Notes: generated from the letters alone by a model not told the origin. Shown: positions 1-8,930, counted from the first letter of the stretch. The stretch: 64,000 nucleotides of DNA from Streptomyces liliifuscus (GCF_016598615.1 NZ_CP066831.1:10963223-11027222), one strand, 5' to 3'. Numbers and translations are program-made.

Positions 1-1
1 G

Positions 2-349
2 GCGCACGTGGCGCAGTACAAGTTCCACACGTACACCGCCCACGACGGCTCGCAGCGCAAGGACTTCTTCGACCCGGCGGCCCTCGTCGTCTGCAACACC
101 AACCGCTTCCCGCTCTTCCACGCCAAGGACGGCGTCGTCAACCTGCAGAGCGGCCTGGGCTACGACATGGTGCCGTTCGGTACGGGCGACATCGACTACC
201 GGAAGTTCTTCACCCGGGTCGGTGCGAAGAACTACCACAACCCGATGGTCGAGCAGGACAACGCACCGAGCGCCGCCGTTCCCGGCCAGTCCCTGGAGTT
301 CGCCCGCATCGGCTACGACAACCTCGCGGCCTTGCGCGCCCGCCACTGA
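2..349 (+). CDS. C-terminal part of a sugar phosphate isomerase/epimerase-like protein (5' end outside window)
   Basis: Only the last ~115 codons are present; the frame is open from base 2 to the TGA at 347-349, so the gene starts before the window. The visible part contains 'GLGYDMVPFGTGDIDYRKFF' followed by a short helical tail ending 'LAALRARH'. A Gly-rich strand followed by 'GTGDIDY' is typical of the last barrel strands of xylose-isomerase-like TIM barrels, which isomerise or epimerise sugars with a divalent metal. In Streptomyces such genes often sit beside PQQ-type sugar dehydrogenases, and one lies 204 bp downstream on the same strand. A strong hairpin follows the stop, so the two are probably separate transcripts. 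The family call is inference from a fragment. Confidence 0.6.
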   Translation, partial: AHVAQYKFHTYTAHDGSQRKDFFDPAALVVCNTNRFPLFHAKDGVVNLQSGLGYDMVPFGTGDIDYRKFFTRVGAKNYHNPMVEQDNAPSAAVPGQSLEFARIGYDNLAALRARH

Positions 350-368
350 CGGAGCATCACCCGCCGTG

Positions 369-396
369 CCCGCCCGGCACCTTGGCGCCGGGCGGG
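369..396 (+). terminator. Intrinsic terminator-like hairpin after the isomerase gene
   Basis: A perfect 10-bp stem (CCCGCCCGGC at 369-378 and its complement at 387-396) with an 8-nt loop begins 20 bases after the stop codon. There is no clear U tract, which is common in Streptomyces. Confidence 0.6.
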
Positions 397-466
397 TCCC
401 CGGCCATGCCCGAAAAGACCGAAAGACCCAGGACGGGCTTTCCTCGAAAAGGTTGAAACTTTGTCC

Positions 467-496
467 TTGACGAGTTGAAAGAGTGCGTCCTAGCGT
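467..496 (+). promoter_or_regulatory. Possible vegetative promoter for the sugar dehydrogenase gene
   Basis: TTGACG at 467-472, an 18-base spacer, then TAGCGT at 491-496 resembles an HrdB-type -35/-10 pair. It lies about 60 bases before the GTG start at 554. This is a match by eye only. Confidence 0.35.
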
Positions 497-553
497 CCAA
501 CTCACGCATTTCGCCTGGCACTTCACCCGCTGGCCAGACCAAAGGAGTTCTGA

Positions 554-2674
554 GTGCGTAACAGACGGATCGTCACCCTCGTGGGGGCGGCAGCGCTGGC
601 CGGAGCCATCGGGCTCACGCCGCTCTCCCCAGCCCAAGCCGCCAAACCGAACCCCGCACCGCCGGCTGCGTCGGACTTCCAGAAGGTCACCCTCAACGAC
701 CGCCCGGGCGAGCCCATGGCCCTGGCCGTCCTGCCCGACCGCCGAGTGCTGCACACCGCGCGCACCGGAGAGGTCCGCATCCACGACCCCAAGAGCGGCG
801 TGAACTTCCTCGCCGCCGACCTGAAGAAGAGCCCCGCCGGGCTCTATCAGCACGACGAGGAAGGCGTGCAGGGCATCGCCATCGACCCCGCCTTCGCCAA
901 GAACCACTGGGTCTACCTCTACTACTCGCCCCGCCTGAACACCCCCATCGACGACCCGGCCACCCCGGGCGTCAACGAAGGCGACGCCCCGCAGTTCGGC
1001 ACCGCCGCGGACTTCGCCAAGTACAAGGGCGTGACCCGGCTGTCGCGGTTCAAGCTCGAGGGCAACAAGCTCGACTACGCCACCGAGCAGAAGATCCTCG
1101 ACGTACCGGCCGACCGCGGCATCTGCTGCCACGTCGGCGGCAAGATCGACTTCGATGGCAAGGGCAACCTGTTCCTGTCCACCGGAGACGACTCCAACCC
1201 GTTCTCCTCCGACGGCTACGCCCCGATCGACGACCGCGCCGACCGCAACCCGGCCTACGACGCACGGCGCACCGCGGGCAACACCAACGACCTGCGCGGC
1301 AAGGTCCTGCGCATCAAGGCCAAGCCCAACGGCGGCTACGCCATACCGAAGGGCAACCTCTTCGCGCCGGGCACCGCGAAGACCCGCCCCGAGATCTACG
1401 CCATGGGCCTGCGCAACCCCTTCCGCTTCGGAGTGGACGACAAGACCGGCGAGGTCTACGTCGGCGACTACTCGCCCGACGCCAACACCGCCAACCCGGG
1501 CCGCGGTCCCGCCGGCCAGGGACGCTGGATGGTCATCGACCGCCCCGCCAACTACGGCTGGCCGTTCTGTGTGACCCCGGACATGCCCTACCAGGACTAC
1601 GACTTCGCCACTCAGACCTCCAGCGGCGCGTTCAACTGCGCCAAGCCGGTCAACGACTCGCGCCACAACACCGGCCGCAGCGAGCTGCCCCCGGTCGAGG
1701 ACTCCGAGATCGTCTACGGCTACGGGGCCTCCGCGGAGTTCCCCGAACTCGGCACGGGCGGCATCGGCCCCATGGGCGGCCCGGTGTACGGCTACGACAA
1801 GCACAACAAGGCCCAGAACCGCTGGCCCCAGTACTTCGACGGCAAGCCGCTCTTCTACGAGTGGACCCGCGACCAGATGAAGGCCATCACCCTCGGCAAG
1901 AAGAACGAGGTCCTGAAGATCGAGGACGCCATCCCCTCGATCACCACAGACGGCCCGATCGACGCCGAGTTCGGACCCGACGGCGCGCTGTACGTCCTGG
2001 AGTACGGCACCGGCTACTTCGCGGAACTGCCCGAAGCCCAGCTCTCCCGCATCGACTTCACCAGGGGCAACCGCACCCCGGAGCCCAAGGTCGCCGCGGA
2101 CGTCGTCAACGGCACCAGCCCGCTGACGGTCCAGTTCTCCAGCGCCGGCACCAAGGACGCCGACGGTGACGCCCTGCGCTACGCCTGGGACTTCGACGCC
2201 GACGGCACCGTGGACTCCCGGGAGGCGAACCCGAAGCACACCTTCACCGACAACGCCGTCTACGACGCCACGCTGAAGGTCACCGACAGCACCGGGCGTT
2301 CGGCCTCCGCCTCCGTCTCCGTCGTGGTCGGCAACAAGGCGCCCACCGTCTCACTCACCACCGACCCGGCCCCCCACGGCGGCACGCCGTTCCACTGGGG
2401 CGACACGGTCACCTGGCAGGTCACCGTCACCGACGATCAGCCGGTGGACTGTGCCAAGGTCAGCGTCTCGTTCATCCTCGGCCACGACTCGCACGGCCAC
2501 CCGCTCTCCACGAGTAACGGCTGCTCCGGATCGTTCGTGACCTTCGTGGACGGCGGCCACTCCGGCTCGGACAACCTCAAGGCAGTCTTCAACGCCACTT
2601 ACACGGACACGCCCCCGGACGGCCTGCCGTCCCTCTCGGGCAGCGCCGAGGTCGCACTGACACCGGCCGACTGA
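554..2674 (+). CDS. Secreted PQQ-dependent sugar dehydrogenase with PKD domain
   Basis: The 706-residue product starts at GTG 554, with AGGAG about 8 bases upstream. Residues 1-30 form a Sec-type signal peptide (basic MRNRR, hydrophobic core, Ala-rich cleavage region 'SPAQAA'). Residues ~40-505 match the six-bladed beta-propeller of glucose/sorbosone dehydrogenases, with 'EGVQGIAIDPAF', 'GDDSNPF', 'RDLRGKVLRI'-like and 'YAMGLRNPFRFGVD' strands. Members oxidise sugars with PQQ outside the cell. Residues ~510-595 are a PKD domain ('AWDFDADGTVDSREANPKH'), often involved in carbohydrate or surface contact; the last ~110 residues are an extra beta-rich region. Such proteins are usually 450-700 residues, so this looks complete. 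It is probably monocistronic, followed by a terminator at 2691-2720. Confidence 0.85.
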   Translation: MRNRRIVTLVGAAALAGAIGLTPLSPAQAAKPNPAPPAASDFQKVTLNDRPGEPMALAVLPDRRVLHTARTGEVRIHDPKSGVNFLAADLKKSPAGLYQHDEEGVQGIAIDPAFAKNHWVYLYYSPRLNTPIDDPATPGVNEGDAPQFGTAADFAKYKGVTRLSRFKLEGNKLDYATEQKILDVPADRGICCHVGGKIDFDGKGNLFLSTGDDSNPFSSDGYAPIDDRADRNPAYDARRTAGNTNDLRGKVLRIKAKPNGGYAIPKGNLFAPGTAKTRPEIYAMGLRNPFRFGVDDKTGEVYVGDYSPDANTANPGRGPAGQGRWMVIDRPANYGWPFCVTPDMPYQDYDFATQTSSGAFNCAKPVNDSRHNTGRSELPPVEDSEIVYGYGASAEFPELGTGGIGPMGGPVYGYDKHNKAQNRWPQYFDGKPLFYEWTRDQMKAITLGKKNEVLKIEDAIPSITTDGPIDAEFGPDGALYVLEYGTGYFAELPEAQLSRIDFTRGNRTPEPKVAADVVNGTSPLTVQFSSAGTKDADGDALRYAWDFDADGTVDSREANPKHTFTDNAVYDATLKVTDSTGRSASASVSVVVGNKAPTVSLTTDPAPHGGTPFHWGDTVTWQVTVTDDQPVDCAKVSVSFILGHDSHGHPLSTSNGCSGSFVTFVDGGHSGSDNLKAVFNATYTDTPPDGLPSLSGSAEVALTPAD

Positions 2675-2690
2675 TCCAACCCGACGACAC

Positions 2691-2720
2691 GCAGCGGGGC
2701 GCCACGTGGGGCCCCGCTGC
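2691..2720. terminator. Bidirectional terminator between converging genes
   Basis: Perfect 10-bp arms (GCAGCGGGGC at 2691-2700, complement at 2711-2720) with a 10-nt loop lie 17 bases past the sugar dehydrogenase stop, between it and the decarboxylase gene that converges from the right. Confidence 0.7.
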
Positions 2721-3066
2721 CGCGGTACCAACGCGGTGCGGCATGCCGGCGGGGCGACCGGGTTCCGGCTTGAGGCCGGGCCGGGATCGGTGAGCGTGGC
2801 AGTTCATGACGCCAGCACCGTCTCTCCGCGCATGCTTCCCCTGGATGTCACCAGTCCGGGCGGCTTCGGCCGGCGTCTGGTGCGGGGGAGCTGTCGGTGG
2901 ACGTGCGGGTCGAGGTCCATGCGGCGGGCAAGACGGTGACCGCAGTCGTGCCGTGCCCTGGAAACAGGAACCCGGCACCCGAGCCCGAACCGGAACCGTG
3001 AGCCCACGACCCACGCTGAACCTGCCCGGCTTCCCGGAGGGACGTATCGCAGGTGGCCGGAGATCG

Positions 3067-4506
3067 CTACGTGGTGGTGTGGCGCTTGGCCTCGGCAGTG
3101 ATGATCTTCAGTGCTTCGGTGATGCGGTCGTGGTGGGTGCGGTGGGAGACCACGCAGACGCGCAGGGTGTAGCGGTCGTCGACCACCGTGCTGGAGAGCA
3201 CGATGCGTTGGTGGCCGTTGATCCGCTCCAGCAGGCGGCGGCTTGCCTCGTCGGCCCGCTCGGCGGCGGCTTGGCTGTCGTTGGCGGGGCGGACGCGGAA
3301 GATCACGGTGGACAGGTCCGGGCGCTGCAGGACCTCCAGTTCCGCGACGCCGGACAGTGTGTCGTGGACGTGTTCGGCCAGGTCGAGCTTCTCGTCCAGA
3401 GCTTCGCGGAAGGCGTCCACGCCGTGCAGGTGCAGGGGGAGCCAGGCCCGCAGACCGCGGATCTCGTGGGTCAGCTCGGGCCCGAGCCGGCCGGAGTCCG
3501 GGACGCTTGCCGACGAAGCCATGTCCTGGAGGTACCTGCCGGTGCCGTCGTGCGCGGCATGCAGGGCGGCGAGGTCGCGGACGACCAGGGCGCCGGTGCC
3601 GAACGGCATGAACAGCGTCTTGTGCGGGTCCAGGGTGACCGAGTCGGCTTCCTCCATGCCGGTGAGGCGCTCTGAGCCGCGTGCGGTGAGCCGGAAGAAG
3701 CCTCCGTAGGCCGCGTCGATGTGGAACCACACGTCCTCGCGGCGGGACAGGCCGGCCAGCTGGGGCAGCGGGTCGATGGTGCCGGTGTCGGTGGTGCCGG
3801 CGGTGGCCACCAGCAGGAACGGTCGCAGCCCGGCGTCCCGGTCGGCACGGATCATCGCGGCGGCGGCCTGGGGGTCCATCCGCAGGTCCGGGGTGTGCGG
3901 CACGGTCCGTATGTGAGTGGCGCGGATGCCGGCGAGGCGGGCTGCCTTGGCGACGGAGTGGTGGGCGAAGGCGGTGGTGTAGACGGTGCCGCCGGCGAGA
4001 TCCTCGCCGAGCCGGTGGTGGCGGGCGGCGACCGTCGCGGAGAAGGTGGCCATCGAGCCGCCGCTGGTCAGCAGGCCGCCGCTGCCCTCCGGGAGGCCGC
4101 ACACCTCGCGGGCCATCCAGCGGATCACGCTCTCTTCCAGCGCGGCGAGGGCCGGGGCGACCGAGGCCAGGCCGCCGTAGCGGTTGACGGCACGGTTGTA
4201 GAACTCGGCGAGCGCGGCCGTGTACAGGCCGCTGCCCGGGATGTAGGCCAGGTGACCCGGCCCGGCGGTCTCCAGAGCGCAGTCGGCGGCCTCGTCCAGG
4301 CGCGCGAGCAGAGCCGTCAGATCACCGCCCCGGGCGGGCGGCGGCGCCAGGAAGGACTCCGCGAGCTCGGCCTCGGCCCGCGGGGACAGGGAGCTGGTCG
4401 CGGGGCGGGTCGGGAGCTTGTCGGTGCGGTCGATGACACGGTCCAGGACGAGACGGCCCATTTCGGTCATCGTGGCGCGGTCGGGTTCCAGGGGGAAACG
4501 GTGCAT
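3067..4506 (-). CDS. PLP-dependent group II amino acid decarboxylase
   Basis: The 479-residue protein has the full set of group II decarboxylase signatures: 'PGHLAYIPGSGLY' near residue 84, 'LLTSGGSMATFSA' (~145-157), 'VATAGTTDTGTIDPL' (~233-247), the PLP-binding 'HIDAAYGGF' (H262, D264) and the Schiff-base lysine in 'LDPHKTLFMPFGTG' (K296). The family decarboxylates aromatic or diamino acids (for example L-Dopa/tryptophan or 2,4-diaminobutyrate) to amines in the cytosol; the substrate cannot be read from sequence. Length is normal and no motif is missing. It is transcribed away from an Lrp/AsnC regulator 173 bp upstream, a classic arrangement for an amino-acid-sensing local regulator controlling its divergent neighbour. 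Confidence 0.88.
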   Translation of the reverse strand: MHRFPLEPDRATMTEMGRLVLDRVIDRTDKLPTRPATSSLSPRAEAELAESFLAPPPARGGDLTALLARLDEAADCALETAGPGHLAYIPGSGLYTAALAEFYNRAVNRYGGLASVAPALAALEESVIRWMAREVCGLPEGSGGLLTSGGSMATFSATVAARHHRLGEDLAGGTVYTTAFAHHSVAKAARLAGIRATHIRTVPHTPDLRMDPQAAAAMIRADRDAGLRPFLLVATAGTTDTGTIDPLPQLAGLSRREDVWFHIDAAYGGFFRLTARGSERLTGMEEADSVTLDPHKTLFMPFGTGALVVRDLAALHAAHDGTGRYLQDMASSASVPDSGRLGPELTHEIRGLRAWLPLHLHGVDAFREALDEKLDLAEHVHDTLSGVAELEVLQRPDLSTVIFRVRPANDSQAAAERADEASRRLLERINGHQRIVLSSTVVDDRYTLRVCVVSHRTHHDRITEALKIITAEAKRHTTT

Positions 4507-4679
4507 GAGGCAGTCCGATGGGAGTGAGAGGGGGTACGAAAGTGGCAGCGGGACCGGTTTCGCGGCCGCAGCGCGTGACCAGAATGCGCCGCCGAGTCCG
4601 GCACACGATGGCGTAGTGAGTGCCCGTACGGCGCCACGGTGCAGGATTGTTCGCCGATACGGCGGATACGCTGCATTTC

Positions 4680-5168
4680 ATGCCGCGACCCCTGTACGAC
4701 CGCATCGACCGGGCGATCCTGGACCACCTTCAGCGCCACGGCCGCACCCCCAACGTCGACCTCGCCGACGCCGTACGCCTGTCACCCTCGTCCTGCCTGC
4801 GCCGCACCAAGGCGCTGGAGGAGGACGGCGTCCTGGCCGGCTACCGGGCCGATCTGGACCGCGAACGCCTCGGCCTCGGGCTGACGGTGTTCCTCTCCCT
4901 CAAGGTCGAGCACTCCCGCACCACCTCTCAGGTGGTCGAAGACGCCCTCAAAGCGATCGAGCATGTGGTCGCCTGCCATGTGGTCTCCGGCGACGCCGAC
5001 TTCTTCGTCGAACTCGCCGTACCGGACCTGCGCACCTTCGAAAAGGTGCTCACCGACCAGATCCTCGCCATCGGCCCTATCCGCGACGCCCGCAGCACCT
5101 TCTGCATCCGCACCGTCATCGACCGCGGCCCGCTACCCCTCAACTCCTGGCCCGCCCCGCGTGCATGA
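4680..5168 (+). CDS. Lrp/AsnC-family transcriptional regulator
   Basis: The 162-residue protein starts at ATG 4680 ('MPRPLYDRIDRAILDHLQ'). Residues 1-55 are the AsnC-type winged HTH ('NVDLADAVRLSPSSCLRRTK'), and residues ~65-150 are the RAM effector-binding domain ('HVVSGDADFFVELAVPDL'). Lrp-type proteins are octamers that bind amino acids and adjust transcription of adjacent metabolic genes. The divergent decarboxylase at 3067-4506 is the obvious candidate target; the 173-bp gap between them would hold the operator, but I see no clean palindrome. An in-frame upstream ATG/GTG exists but would add a non-conserved leader, so ATG 4680 is preferred. Confidence 0.88.
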   Translation: MPRPLYDRIDRAILDHLQRHGRTPNVDLADAVRLSPSSCLRRTKALEEDGVLAGYRADLDRERLGLGLTVFLSLKVEHSRTTSQVVEDALKAIEHVVACHVVSGDADFFVELAVPDLRTFEKVLTDQILAIGPIRDARSTFCIRTVIDRGPLPLNSWPAPRA

Positions 5169-5265
5169 CCGGAGACACGCCTTCACCTGCTTGGGAGATA
5201 CACCGCGAGTCCCCGGCCCGAAGGTGAAGCAGCAAGCTGAGTGCCGCAGTCGCCAACTGAAGCAC

Positions 5266-5448
5266 TCAATGGCCAAGCCAGTTGCTGACGTCGACCGCGA
5301 GGACCAAGCGCCCGTCAGCGGCCCGCGGCATCGGAAGCCCGGCGAGCACCTGCCGCAGCCGGGGCACGTCCACGCTCCCGCGGTTCAACGCCTCGTGCAT
5401 CGCGCCGTGCCCGCGCCGAGGGGCCTTGGTCGCCGCAGCGCTGAGCAC
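5266..5448 (-). pseudogene. Internal fragment of an IS701-type transposase
   Basis: About 50 residues including 'RRGHGAMHEALNRG', 'LRQVLAGLPMPRAADGR' and 'LVLAVDVSNWL' match the segment around the first catalytic Asp (in 'AVDVS') of the IS701-like transposases common in Streptomyces. The match ends abruptly at 5266 and no catalytic remainder follows. The missing preceding segment of the same family occurs 14 kb away at 19708-19899 on the same strand, ending at the residue pair where this one begins. This is a non-functional remnant. Confidence 0.7.
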
Positions 5449-5679
5449 CTGTTCTGATCCCCGGGACGGACCACGGCCGTTGTGGGACGTTGGCCGATGG
5501 CCTGGACGGGGAGAGTCGGCCCGCCGCCAGCCCTGAGCCGAGGCCAGTTCGTACGGGGAGTGTGGGTACGCGAGAGGGGCAGGCGCGGATTATGCAACCC
5601 TTCTCACGCGCCGGTCCCCAGCGTGCCCCCTCCGGTGCAGGTGCTTCGCGGCGGATGGCAGCGGCCCTCATGGATCTCA

Positions 5680-5994
5680 GCGCTCACGCCTGGACGATGA
5701 TGCCGATTCCGCGACGGCCGAGGTGATGGAGCTGTGGCGTAAGGAGGCCCAGCAGCTCAGGAAAGCCATTGAAAGCCGTCCAACCATCGACCTGGCTCGC
5801 GGCGTCCGATGGCGGTCTTGTCCCGCAGTCCCGAGGACGCCTGGGAGATCCTGGTGACGGTCTCGCAGCACAGCAACTCCAAACTGCGCGATGTGGCCGA
5901 AGAGGCGGTTGCCACGACGCCCCGTCAGGAGCCGCTGCCCGAGGAGTTCCAACAGTGTTTGGCAGCTGCGTCAGCTGTCCGGCGGCGGGGTTGA
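5680..5994 (+). pseudogene. Frameshifted ANTAR-domain protein remnant
   Basis: Two overlapping frames together read like the C-terminal RNA-binding ANTAR domain of actinobacterial regulators. Up to about 5810 one frame gives 'LWRKEAQQLRKAIESRPTID' then 'LARGV'; the next frame continues 'SPEDAWEILVTVSQHSNSKL' and 'RDVAEEAVATT'. In intact relatives these are one continuous three-helix domain that binds paired hairpins and antiterminates transcription. The frame break at ~5812 and absence of a convincing N-terminal GAF or other sensor domain mean the gene is dead or a sequencing indel breaks it. Confidence 0.6.
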
Positions 5995-6290
5995 ACGTAC
6001 CGGTGTCCGGGCAACCGGCGCCCCGTCACCGCGCAGAGCACGACCAGGATCTCACCGCGAGGCCCGGGCGTTGGGACAGCTCCGGCAGATCAACGTTTCG
6101 TTGATCACTCGGAAGCCTGATGTCGTTGTGAGGTCGGACGTGTGAGCTCGGCTGCGGCAAGTTGGCCGGTCGGCCTTGCCCGCCGTGGACCTCCGAGCAG
6201 GGTCGTTTCTCCGGTACGACTGATCCACTCACACGGGTGACCTGCCGGGCGGCGCCCCATGGCACGGCAGGCGGCCGCTATCAACAGCAG

Positions 6291-6556
6291 ATGATCAAGT
6301 CTGCTCTACGGGGCCACGTGGCCGCCGCCCCGCCGACCCACGCCGCGGAGACCGTGCCGCTCGCCATCGCCGTCGACCGCCTGACCCCGGGCACCGAATC
6401 GCGGGAGGTCTACCGCGCACATCCTTCAAGCACTGGAACGCCAGCCCCAACCCCACCGACGGCTGTAGCACCCGTGCGGAGGAGCTGATTTCAGAGGCCG
6501 TCGAGGCGCCGGACGTCGGCCCCGGCTGCAGGCTGACGGGCGGCTGCTGGTGGTAA
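6291..6556 (+). pseudogene. Frameshifted fragment of a secreted HNH-endonuclease-family protein
   Basis: One frame reads 'VPLAIAVDRLTPGTESREVY' until ~6420; a second continues 'HWNASPNPTDGCSTRAEELI', then 'SEAVEAPDVGPGC' and 'RLTGGCWW' before a TAA at 6554-6556. The run 'DGC.TRAE.LI.EAV.AP..GPGC.LTGG.W' is characteristic of the N-terminal half of Streptomyces HNH-family (DUF1524-like) proteins. The catalytic His-Asn-His part, which should follow, is absent. It is a truncated and frameshifted remnant with no expected function. Confidence 0.6.
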
Positions 6557-7219
6557 CTCCGCTCAATCGCGCCTTGACCATGGCGCTCTCGCGACTCTCG
6601 TAGGTTCTCGATGCGTGGTCGATGAGGTGAGGGGCGAATGCCACACCCTGACATCTGTCAGGGACGTGACGTCCCTGGTGCGGTCTACAGTTCGAGGCGC
6701 TGGCTCGGGAGACCTCTTGGGCGCTACGGCGGCTGGAGCAGGAGCGACGTGAACGCTCCGGTCGGGTAACAGCACGGGCGCCGGCCTTCGCCCGCTTGCA
6801 GCCACGGCACAACAATTCGTCAGTACCGGAACCCGAAACATTGTCTGAAGTAGTGAAAGAGACCTGTCGGGCAATCGATCAACCGTGGAAGCTCATGCCC
6901 TTCGCCCCGGAAAGGGGCCGGCACGTGACCGCTCCAAGCGGCACCGGATCCCGGTAAACACAGGAGGAGACAGTGATCAAAGTAACGTTCGGCCTGTTCG
7001 CGGCATGGTGGCTGGGCTCGCGGTAGCACCGCTCACCAGCGCCGACCAGACCCAGACCCAGACCGTCGCCTGCTGCGGCAAGCCGCCCGGCCAGACGTAA
7101 GCCGGGCGGCGCGAGTGCCGCCTTGCACCTCGCGTGCCGACAGCTGCCCGCAGGCAGGCACCTTTCCACCAGCCGAAGTCGCCTCCTTCCGTCGACTCGC
7201 ACAAGTGAGGAACCCTTCC
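6557..7219. other. Gene-poor stretch
   Basis: No frame here shows a convincing protein. A GTG at 6973 with a good Shine-Dalgarno (AGGAGGA at 6962-6968) opens only a 17-codon frame. The neighbouring frame encodes 'MVAGLAVAPLTSADQTQT' then 'QTVACCGKPPGQT' up to 7100, which resembles the tail of a signal peptide plus a short Cys-containing peptide. It may be a decayed small secreted-peptide gene, but this is too weak to call. Confidence 0.3.
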
Positions 7220-7528
7220 ATGCAGAGAACCGCAAGCAAGCTCCGCCTCGCCGCGGCCGCGTTCAGCGCTGTACTCCTCGCGGGCACGGCGCTCTCCGGA
7301 AGCGCCCACGCCGCGCCCGAGGGGAAAGCCGGGGTCAAGGCCTGCGGCTACTACGAGACGCAGACAGACTCGTACTACGGACACTGCGGCAGCACCTGGG
7401 TCAAGATCCAGGTCGACATCGACTGGTGGCCGACCGACATCAAGAGGTGCGTCCCGCCGGGCGAGACCCATCTCGGCACGACCGACGAGATCGACAACGC
7501 ATGGGCCATCGCGGGCACCTGCGGCTAG
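7220..7528 (+). CDS. Small secreted protein, DUF6355-like
   Basis: The 102-residue protein starts at ATG 7220. Residues 1-34 form a clear signal peptide ('AAAAFSAVLLAGTALSGSAHAA'-type core; cleavage after the Ala-rich stretch). The mature ~68 residues contain paired cysteines in 'KACGYYETQTDSYYGHCG' and 'KRCVPPGETHLG', ending 'AIAGTCG', consistent with two disulfides. The 'CGYYE...YGHC' spacing and 'CV.PG.T.LG' resemble the DUF6355 family of small secreted actinobacterial proteins, found near natural-product genes; their role is unknown. No operon partner is visible. A terminator-like hairpin at 7762-7798 separates it from the converging hydrolase gene. Confidence 0.7.
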   Translation: MQRTASKLRLAAAAFSAVLLAGTALSGSAHAAPEGKAGVKACGYYETQTDSYYGHCGSTWVKIQVDIDWWPTDIKRCVPPGETHLGTTDEIDNAWAIAGTCG

Positions 7529-7589
7529 CCCCGCCGGGTCCCGTCTCGTCACCTGTGCCGGGAAGCGCCGCGACCGGGTGTTTTGAGCA

Positions 7590-7680
7590 GGTAGTTCTGG
7601 CCCCACTCGGGCAACGTCATTTGGCCCCAGGGCGGGGTGGGTCGGGGACGGCTGTTCCAGGTTCTTTTGGCCCCACCTGG
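7590..7680. repeat. Degenerate repeat, TGGCCCCACT...GCAACGTCA type
   Basis: This segment contains TGGCCCCACTCGGGCAACGT at 7599-7618, then TTTGGCCCCAG and, further on, TTTTGGCCCCACCTGG. It resembles the repeat arms at 12741-12800 and 15375-15434 (GGCGCCACT...GAGCAACGTCAC). It may be a worn transposon end. Confidence 0.4.
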
Positions 7681-7761
7681 CCGTCGGACCGTCCGTAGCT
7701 TTCAGTGAAAAATCAACGCTAGGCAGTTGATCCAGACGGCGTGGGCCGCCTGGGTACGGAA

Positions 7762-7798
7762 AAGGCCCCGCCCTTCGGTAGCCGAGGAGCGGGGCCTT
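7762..7798. terminator. Bidirectional terminator hairpin
   Basis: Perfect 10-bp arms AAGGCCCCGC (7762-7771) and its complement (7789-7798) are followed by a T-rich CTGTCTTGCT. It lies between the converging small secreted protein gene and the hydrolase gene. Confidence 0.75.
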
Positions 7799-7952
7799 CT
7801 GTCTTGCTACTTGTCGGAGGGCTCGTCGTCCCCCGGGAGTTGCCCACCTCGGCAGCACGAATCCGGGAGGCAACGGCGCTGCCCCGGCTCGAGGCCGCGT
7901 CAGCGGCAGGCCGGAGAGGGCACGGAGGGTGGCGGTGCAGAGACTCGGCCGT

Positions 7953-8843
7953 TCAGCGGCTCCGGTCGACGCGGTCGACGAAGTCGCCGACCGCGGTGGC
8001 GAAGGCGGCGGGCGCCTCCTGCGCGACGAAATGCCCGACGTCCGGGATTGTGACCGCGGTGACGTCGTCGGCGACCTGGCGCATCGTCCGCTCGGTGAAG
8101 GGGGCGTTGATGCCGTCGACGGCGAGCACGGGAACGGTCAGCGGCCGCGACTCGGCCAGTGCCCGCATCCGGTCGCCGCCGGTCAGGGAGGAACGGTAGA
8201 GCCCCTCGGTGCCGCGCCAGCCGCCCGGCCGCGCGTAGGTGCGGGCGAACTCGTCGAGGTCGGCCTCGGTGACCCCGCCCGGCACCATTGTCATCACCGA
8301 GACGGCCCAGTCGAGCATCACTCGCTCGCGGCCGGCCAGGAACAGCTCCGGAATTCCCGGGGCGGCCAGGAATCCCACGTGCCAGGAGCCGCCGTTCCTC
8401 ACGTCGGCCAGCATCTCCCAGCCGTACCCCGGAAGGGTGGTCTCGACGCCGGTGAAGCTGAGGACGTCGCCGGGGTGCGTGGCCGCGAACGCGAAGACCG
8501 GCCCGCCGCTGATGTCCTGGCAGGTCACGTGCACGGGCCCGACGCCGAGGTGGGCGACCAGCCGGTGCAGGTCCTCCGCCATGGTGGCCAAGTCGTGGTC
8601 GCCGTCGGCGATGCCGGAGTCGCCGAAGCCGCGCAGGTCGACGGCGAACACCCGGTGGGTGGCGGCGAGCAGCGGGATGACGTCGCGGAAGGCCCACCAG
8701 GACTCCGGCCACCCGTGCACCAGCAGGATCGGGGAGCCGGTGTCGCCCGCCGAGACGTAGTGCAACGTGGTGCCGTTGACCTCGGCGGTGTGGTGCGTGA
8801 CGCCCGCCACGGCGGGCGCGGCGGTTACGAAAGAGCTGGTCAT
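7953..8843 (-). CDS. Alpha/beta hydrolase, epoxide-hydrolase-like
   Basis: The 296-residue protein starts at ATG 8843 ('MTSSFVTAAPAVAG'). It shows the oxyanion 'HGWPESWWAFRDVIP', the strand-elbow 'VTCQDISGGPVFAFAATHP' with an Asp nucleophile as in epoxide hydrolases and dehalogenases, a late acidic residue in 'VLAVDGINAPF', and the catalytic His in 'IPDVGHFVAQEAP'. A longer start upstream would read through the MarR-type operator, so 8843 is chosen. It is divergent from a MarR regulator with a double palindromic operator in the shared promoter region, which suggests induction by a lipophilic or reactive small molecule that this enzyme detoxifies. The actual substrate is unknown. Confidence 0.82.
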   Translation of the reverse strand: MTSSFVTAAPAVAGVTHHTAEVNGTTLHYVSAGDTGSPILLVHGWPESWWAFRDVIPLLAATHRVFAVDLRGFGDSGIADGDHDLATMAEDLHRLVAHLGVGPVHVTCQDISGGPVFAFAATHPGDVLSFTGVETTLPGYGWEMLADVRNGGSWHVGFLAAPGIPELFLAGRERVMLDWAVSVMTMVPGGVTEADLDEFARTYARPGGWRGTEGLYRSSLTGGDRMRALAESRPLTVPVLAVDGINAPFTERTMRQVADDVTAVTIPDVGHFVAQEAPAAFATAVGDFVDRVDRSR

Positions 8844-8861
8844 GCGATGACTCCCAAGATA

Positions 8862-8901
8862 GACAACCAGGTTGACTCCAGTGTTGGTCAACCTGGTTGT
8901 C
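8862..8901. promoter_or_regulatory. Double MarR operator between hydrolase and marR-type gene
   Basis: GACAACCAGGTTGAC (8862-8876) and its exact reverse complement (8887-8901) form perfect 15-bp inverted arms with a 10-base spacer. Each arm is itself a palindrome with one central base (CAACC-N-GGTTG), so there are two dimer sites with centres 25 bp apart. They lie 19-29 bases upstream of both start codons, positioned to repress both genes. Confidence 0.8.
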
Positions 8902-8930
8902 CAGGTCAAGGGAAGATCTAGACTGTGGTC

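Noticed and set aside
2804..4102. A 432-codon minus-strand frame overlapping the decarboxylase
   Set aside because: Arg/Pro-rich out-of-frame shadow of the decarboxylase gene, extended into non-coding DNA.
6973..7100. Small peptide or lanthipeptide precursor after the AGGAGGA site
   Set aside because: The frame with the ribosome site stops after 17 codons, and the attractive downstream frame has no start; no modification genes are near.
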